Positions 21,711-25,424 of a stretch of DNA of 25,424 nt are shown here, in pieces. Location: assembly GCA_036897485.1 (NCBI GenBank), contig JAYMTF010001202.1, forward strand, positions 1-25,424, read 5' to 3'. Within the stretch, counting starts at the first letter, position 1. Every line of letters begins with the position of its first letter. Source of the DNA: Pelargonium nanum (taxonomy: Eukaryota; Streptophyta; Magnoliopsida; Geraniales; Geraniaceae). Both the position numbers and the translations under genes were made by a program. The notes beneath the pieces are model-generated. The model ran no database searches. It saw nothing but the letters and a program-made list of their open reading frames with translations, and was not told the DNA's origin.

Positions 21711-22148
21711 GTGACTATGTGAGAGAGCTTACAAGAAGAAGATGAAGAAGAAGACAATGTGTTGAAACAAAAGCCACCGAGTCCTTTATTTTATACTCTG
21801 TATGAGCCAAATGTTATGCAGCTGACTAATGAAAGAACCTCGATCGATTAACAAGAATTAAATGCAATTGACAGATGAAGACTTTTGTTACGCATGTAAT
21901 GAAAATGTAGGATTGACAAGTGTTGCTTGGGAAGTGAAGAGTAACAGATGGTCGCAGCAGCTTAAGCCGGAAGATTTGCGTGCATAATAAGCTAGAAACA
22001 ACAATTTGTTCTTCGTGTTACGTTGTATATAAAGATACAGAAACATACTAAGAACTGAGATTCATTGATATACTCTACTTAAGATGATTACATTGAGTGG
22101 TTTAATTTTGTTTAATCACATGACATAATCATTGAATTAATGATTAAG
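21711..22148. other. 438-bp gap between ALMT-B and ALMT-A
   Basis: Contains the ALMT-B 3' UTR and the ALMT-A promoter on the minus strand. No other feature is recognised. The short spacing fits a local tandem duplication. Confidence 0.6.
21787..21795 (-). promoter_or_regulatory. TATA box of ALMT-A
   Basis: TATAAAATA on the minus strand, about 77 bp before the ALMT-A ATG. The whole promoter must fit within, or overlap the end of, the 438-bp gap to ALMT-B. Confidence 0.5.
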
Positions 22149-24019
22149 CTAGGCTGCAGCTGGTTGATCAATAGCAATGACATGGTGGGTGGATCCTCTG
22201 GCTCTGATGCTCTTACATTGTGTCATTGTTCGTTTGTCAAGCACTATTTTGGGCTGCTCTGCCTCGGCCGCTTCTACTTCTACTTTAGGCTCAAGTTTCT
22301 TGAAATTTGCAAGAGATGCGAGTTCATCAATGGACTCTGCAATTTTCTCAGTGCAAGAGACAACATCCACCAACAGCAACGACACAGTGGCGGCGGGGAT
22401 CAAGTCCACCAGGTTCATGTCCTCCCACAAGCCTCCTTTCAATATACCAGTGAGGTTGGTGGCGGCAATTTTCGAGTTCGCAATGTGTTCACTAGCTGAT
22501 GATGATGTTGTTGTCATGCTTCGGATTCCCGATGCTAGATCCTTCAACGCCTTCGCTGATTCCAAGCTCAATTTCATGCATCCTTCTTCAATTTTGCTCC
22601 GGATCTCAGGTGTTAACTACACATTTTAAGCAGTTCCCAAAATATAAGTTAACGTAATTAAAGGCTTGAACTTTAACTAGGCACGAATATATGGTTACAT
22701 ATATTTAGTACCTGGGTGTCCGTGTTGAGATGGTCGCTAAGAGCTTCAATTCGGTAACCACATTGCCGGGTTAAGCTTCCTATTTTCAGGTATTGTTTCC
22801 AAGGATGGCGAAACCTGAACTTTCCATGGCGTGGCTCATATCGAGCAAAATTAGCCTGCAACTCATTTAAGATCACATGACTTCAGATACTAATTGAATT
22901 GATTTTATAGCTTGGGAACTTGAAATGATAAGTTGTGCTCATGGACTCACCAAAGTTATTTCATTCTGCTTGGAATTGAGGACACTCTTAAATCCTTGCA
23001 GATTTTCCTTGTTGCACTCCCCATCTCCTGATACTCCCAAGTACTCAACACCAAAAACTGCAATGCAAGCATTGTAGTAGTACAAAATTGTCATTTGGAT
23101 TTCCAATCTTTGGGAAATTGCATAGCAGTTGTGAAATATGAATTAGTAATGTATACCTTCTAAGAAGTTCCCGAGCTTTTCAATATTGGACGCGACTTGT
23201 TTGTGGAGATCATCGCCGGCCCAAGCAGGGTAAATGAAAATGCAGACAGAAAGAGCAATGGCACTGCCAATGAGGATGGTGAGGACTCTCTTGTGCGCTA
23301 GCTCTAGTATCTTATCCATTCGGTATCCAGATACAGATACCATACAAAATGTCAAGATAAATATCAACAGCCCGTAATCATATCTCGCCTTCATCCGAGG
23401 AAAGAACCGAGCAAATGTCATCACAGTAGCTACAATAACATGGTATGTCACATTAGTACAAAATGATCATTTTTCTAGTGACAAAAAAGAATGAGATTAA
23501 TTGGTTTATTACCTAATATGAAAATGAATGCACTGAGGACAATGGGCTCTCCTTGGTCTCCAGAGAGATTAGCCAAGCGATGAGCCCCGAATCCTAACGC
23601 GCCAGCAAGAAACGTAGCCATGCCCCTGTTTAGGCCTCTTCCGAGGGTAGCTCCTGTGTATGAACGTGTTGTGGGATTACAATTAACCATCGAGAATTCG
23701 AGATGATAAAAAGATATTAGTAAGAGTACTAAATGTTAATTTTCTTACCAACATAGAATTCGAAGACGACTACGACAGTGAGGACAGCCCACATAGCAGA
23801 GTCACCGAAGCCTTTGTAGAGAGGATCAAAGTAGTAGAACAAGGAGACAGAAGTGATGGCAAGTCCCACTTTGAAGGAGTGAATGAGCCTTCTGGGATCG
23901 TCTTGAGCTAGCTTCTTCCCCTTTGTAGCAATGTCGACAATCTTGGCACCGATTCTTGAAGGCAAGGCCTTGATGCGACCCATGAACCCAACCTCATTAG
24001 CTGCTGAAGTGTTGGCCAT
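22149..24019 (-). CDS. ALMT: Aluminium-activated malate transporter, copy B (6 exons, 467 aa)
   Basis: Exons are 24019-23749, 23653-23513, 23429-23157, 23057-22951, 22855-22712 and 22616-22149, all GT-AG and in phase; six exons is the usual ALMT layout. The membrane half carries [12 protein letters not shown] (77-88), [11 protein letters not shown] and [12 protein letters not shown]. The cytosolic half has the counterpart of the WEP motif, but reads [14 protein letters not shown] (270-283), with Tyr in place of the normally conserved Trp. Coding length up to this motif equals copy A exactly (264 codons), so the two are clearly paralogues. The motif change could alter gating or trafficking, or be neutral; the rest of the frame is intact, so I treat it as functional. 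The N terminus is longer and more charged than in A (residues 1-45), with Lys/Arg-rich stretches. Confidence 0.92.
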
Positions 24020-24066
24020 GGTGAGTGCGAGAATGAGAGTGAGCTCTGGTAGTACCGTCGACTATG

Positions 24067-24072
24067 TATATA
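24067..24072 (-). promoter_or_regulatory. Candidate TATA box of ALMT-B
   Basis: TATATA followed by CATAG on the minus strand, 48 bp before the ALMT-B start codon. Its closeness implies a very short leader, so a start site further upstream is possible. Confidence 0.35.
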
Positions 24073-25424
24073 AAGATGGAAGAAAACGAGTCAATGTATT
24101 GGGAAAAGGGAGGTCAGCAACAGTGGTCGCATTGGTACAGATATCAGTAGCTGTGTTGTATGATTTGTACATTAAAAAAATGTATGATAAGAACCCCAAG
24201 TGAAGCAGCTATCATAGGGCAGAGAAATGAAAATCTGATAAGATATGAATATGGAACCAACCAACACGTCTTGGTGTCGCCTAGTGATGTGAGTCATGAG
24301 TTACACGGAAATTTCAGTGTGAAAAAGAGGGAGAGGTGGTGGTTTTGGTAACTGGTAAGGGCTTGAACAACTCAAAAAAGATAGGCACAGCACAGCACAT
24401 GGGTCTCCATAGCCAGGCCAATTATGTGGCTCTGTTACAGCAATGGGTGAGGCTATAGTATTCTATTATGGGTTCAATATTAGATGGCACAGATCGATTA
24501 TAAAATAAGGTGTGTTGAGCAGGTACGTATTATTTGTTTTATTTTGTCTTTATATCTGGAATCGGATGGTCAGTGAATAGAATCAAGCCACGCGATGACC
24601 GCGACACAAACAACAGAAACAGACCCTTTTTATTTTTATTTTTGTTTCTCTGTAAGTGATCTAATCATAGATATAAAACCAAATTGATGGTACACAAGGG
24701 TTAGTGGTAGGTATAATTGATAAAGATGGTGCCTTCGAGCTTCTTAACACTTGAACATCCATTCCAAATTGATGGACTTTCTTTTTCATCAACGGTTTTG
24801 ATGTTGGAACTTTAACTTGGTTGGTTTGGTACTTGGATGTAATTCCGTGGAGATAAATCTGGCTACTTTGAGAATGCTGCAATACATGTTAATAAAAAAT
24901 TCAAAACGATTACAAAAATAAAATTCCTAACTTTTTATAAATCTTGAAGTTATAAATGCATTATTATAAACATAATTTTGGAATTGTTTTTAGTTTTACG
25001 GTTTGGTTAATAGTTGTTTTAAACAATAAGTGGTACAATGGTTGCAGAGATAACAAGTTGTTGAACCATAACCAATGAATAAAAAATTATATATTTTTAC
25101 TATCAAAATATGTGATAGTTGAAGTACAACAAAATGTAATTTATCAAAATCTATATTATAGTTTTTTTCTTGTGAAAAGATGAAATTATATTAAATATGA
25201 AAATGAAGGAACACGCTTGACAATAGAATGGTTTAAACAATTAAAGTACAATCACAAGTAGTCGATAGATGAGCATCAAAAAATACAAAAAATTAAAAAA
25301 AAATATCACAAATGATGAGCTAAGTTTGGTCCAATTGTTAGCTACAAAATTTGTCCCCCTTAACACCATTGATGCTACACATAATTTTGGGCTCATGTTT
25401 GAGACCCATTTGTTTATCAAGCTC
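24073..25424. other. ALMT-B promoter and distal AT-rich spacer
   Basis: The first several hundred bases presumably hold the ALMT-B promoter. From about 24880 to the end the sequence is strongly AT-rich with A and T runs. Short ORFs (24160-24351, 24661-24882) have no family likeness. No gene, RNA or element is recognised. Confidence 0.5.

Noticed and set aside
24661-24882. 73-codon minus-strand ORF
   Set aside because: No domain, no neighbouring exon that would extend it, and low-complexity surroundings.
1-25424. CRISPR arrays, bacterial operons, tRNA or rRNA genes
   Set aside because: None were seen; the window is plant nuclear DNA, so bacterial signals such as ribosome-binding sites do not apply.

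Overview
This is nuclear DNA of a flowering plant, most likely a eudicot. Its genes are split by AT-rich GT-AG introns, spacers are long and AT-rich, and all recognisable proteins are plant types. Species cannot be named from the sequence. I rebuilt exon structures by hand from splice sites, reading phase and family knowledge. Comparisons with Arabidopsis are from memory, not from a search.

Layout: (1) 1232-6960, minus strand: a complete 14-exon NIMA-related kinase of 978 aa, the NEK6 type that acts on cortical microtubules. (2) 6961-11445: a 4.5 kb spacer with no convincing gene. It holds the NEK6 5' region, a GC-richer promoter-like island near 9.0-9.3 kb, and old repeat-like DNA near 9.6-10.25 and 10.95-11.1 kb. 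(3) 11446-14203, plus strand: a 4-exon FAD/NAD(P)-dependent oxidoreductase of 368 aa, of the plant 'apoptosis-inducing factor homolog A' / FSP1-like type. (4) 15213-15726, plus strand: a small 3-exon gene encoding a 118-aa secreted precursor with the CLE motif RRVPSGPDPLHH. I read it as CLAVATA3 (CLV3), the stem-cell restricting signal of the shoot meristem. It is easily missed because no exon makes a long ORF. (5) 16467-17987, minus strand: a decayed pentatricopeptide-repeat (PPR) gene resembling the chloroplast RNA-editing factor CLB19, with several stops and frameshifts. (6) 18381-18651: a degenerate minisatellite. (7) 19447-21710 and 22149-24019, minus strand: two tandem aluminium-activated malate transporter (ALMT) genes of 497 and 467 aa. 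(8) 24020-25424: ALMT-B promoter, then AT-rich DNA with no gene seen.

The gene order is informative. From memory, NEK6 and the FAD oxidoreductase are adjacent in Arabidopsis (AT3G44200/AT3G44190), and CLV3 is adjacent to ALMT7 (AT2G27250/AT2G27240). Here both pairs lie in one 23 kb segment, which supports CLV3 orthology and suggests an ancestral block that Arabidopsis later divided. The genes do not form a pathway. The points most worth a second look are the CLV3 gene and its candidate control sites, the joined synteny, the PPR pseudogene, two precise intron losses in one ALMT copy, the altered WEP motif in the other, and a 37-residue internal repeat in the NEK6 tail.
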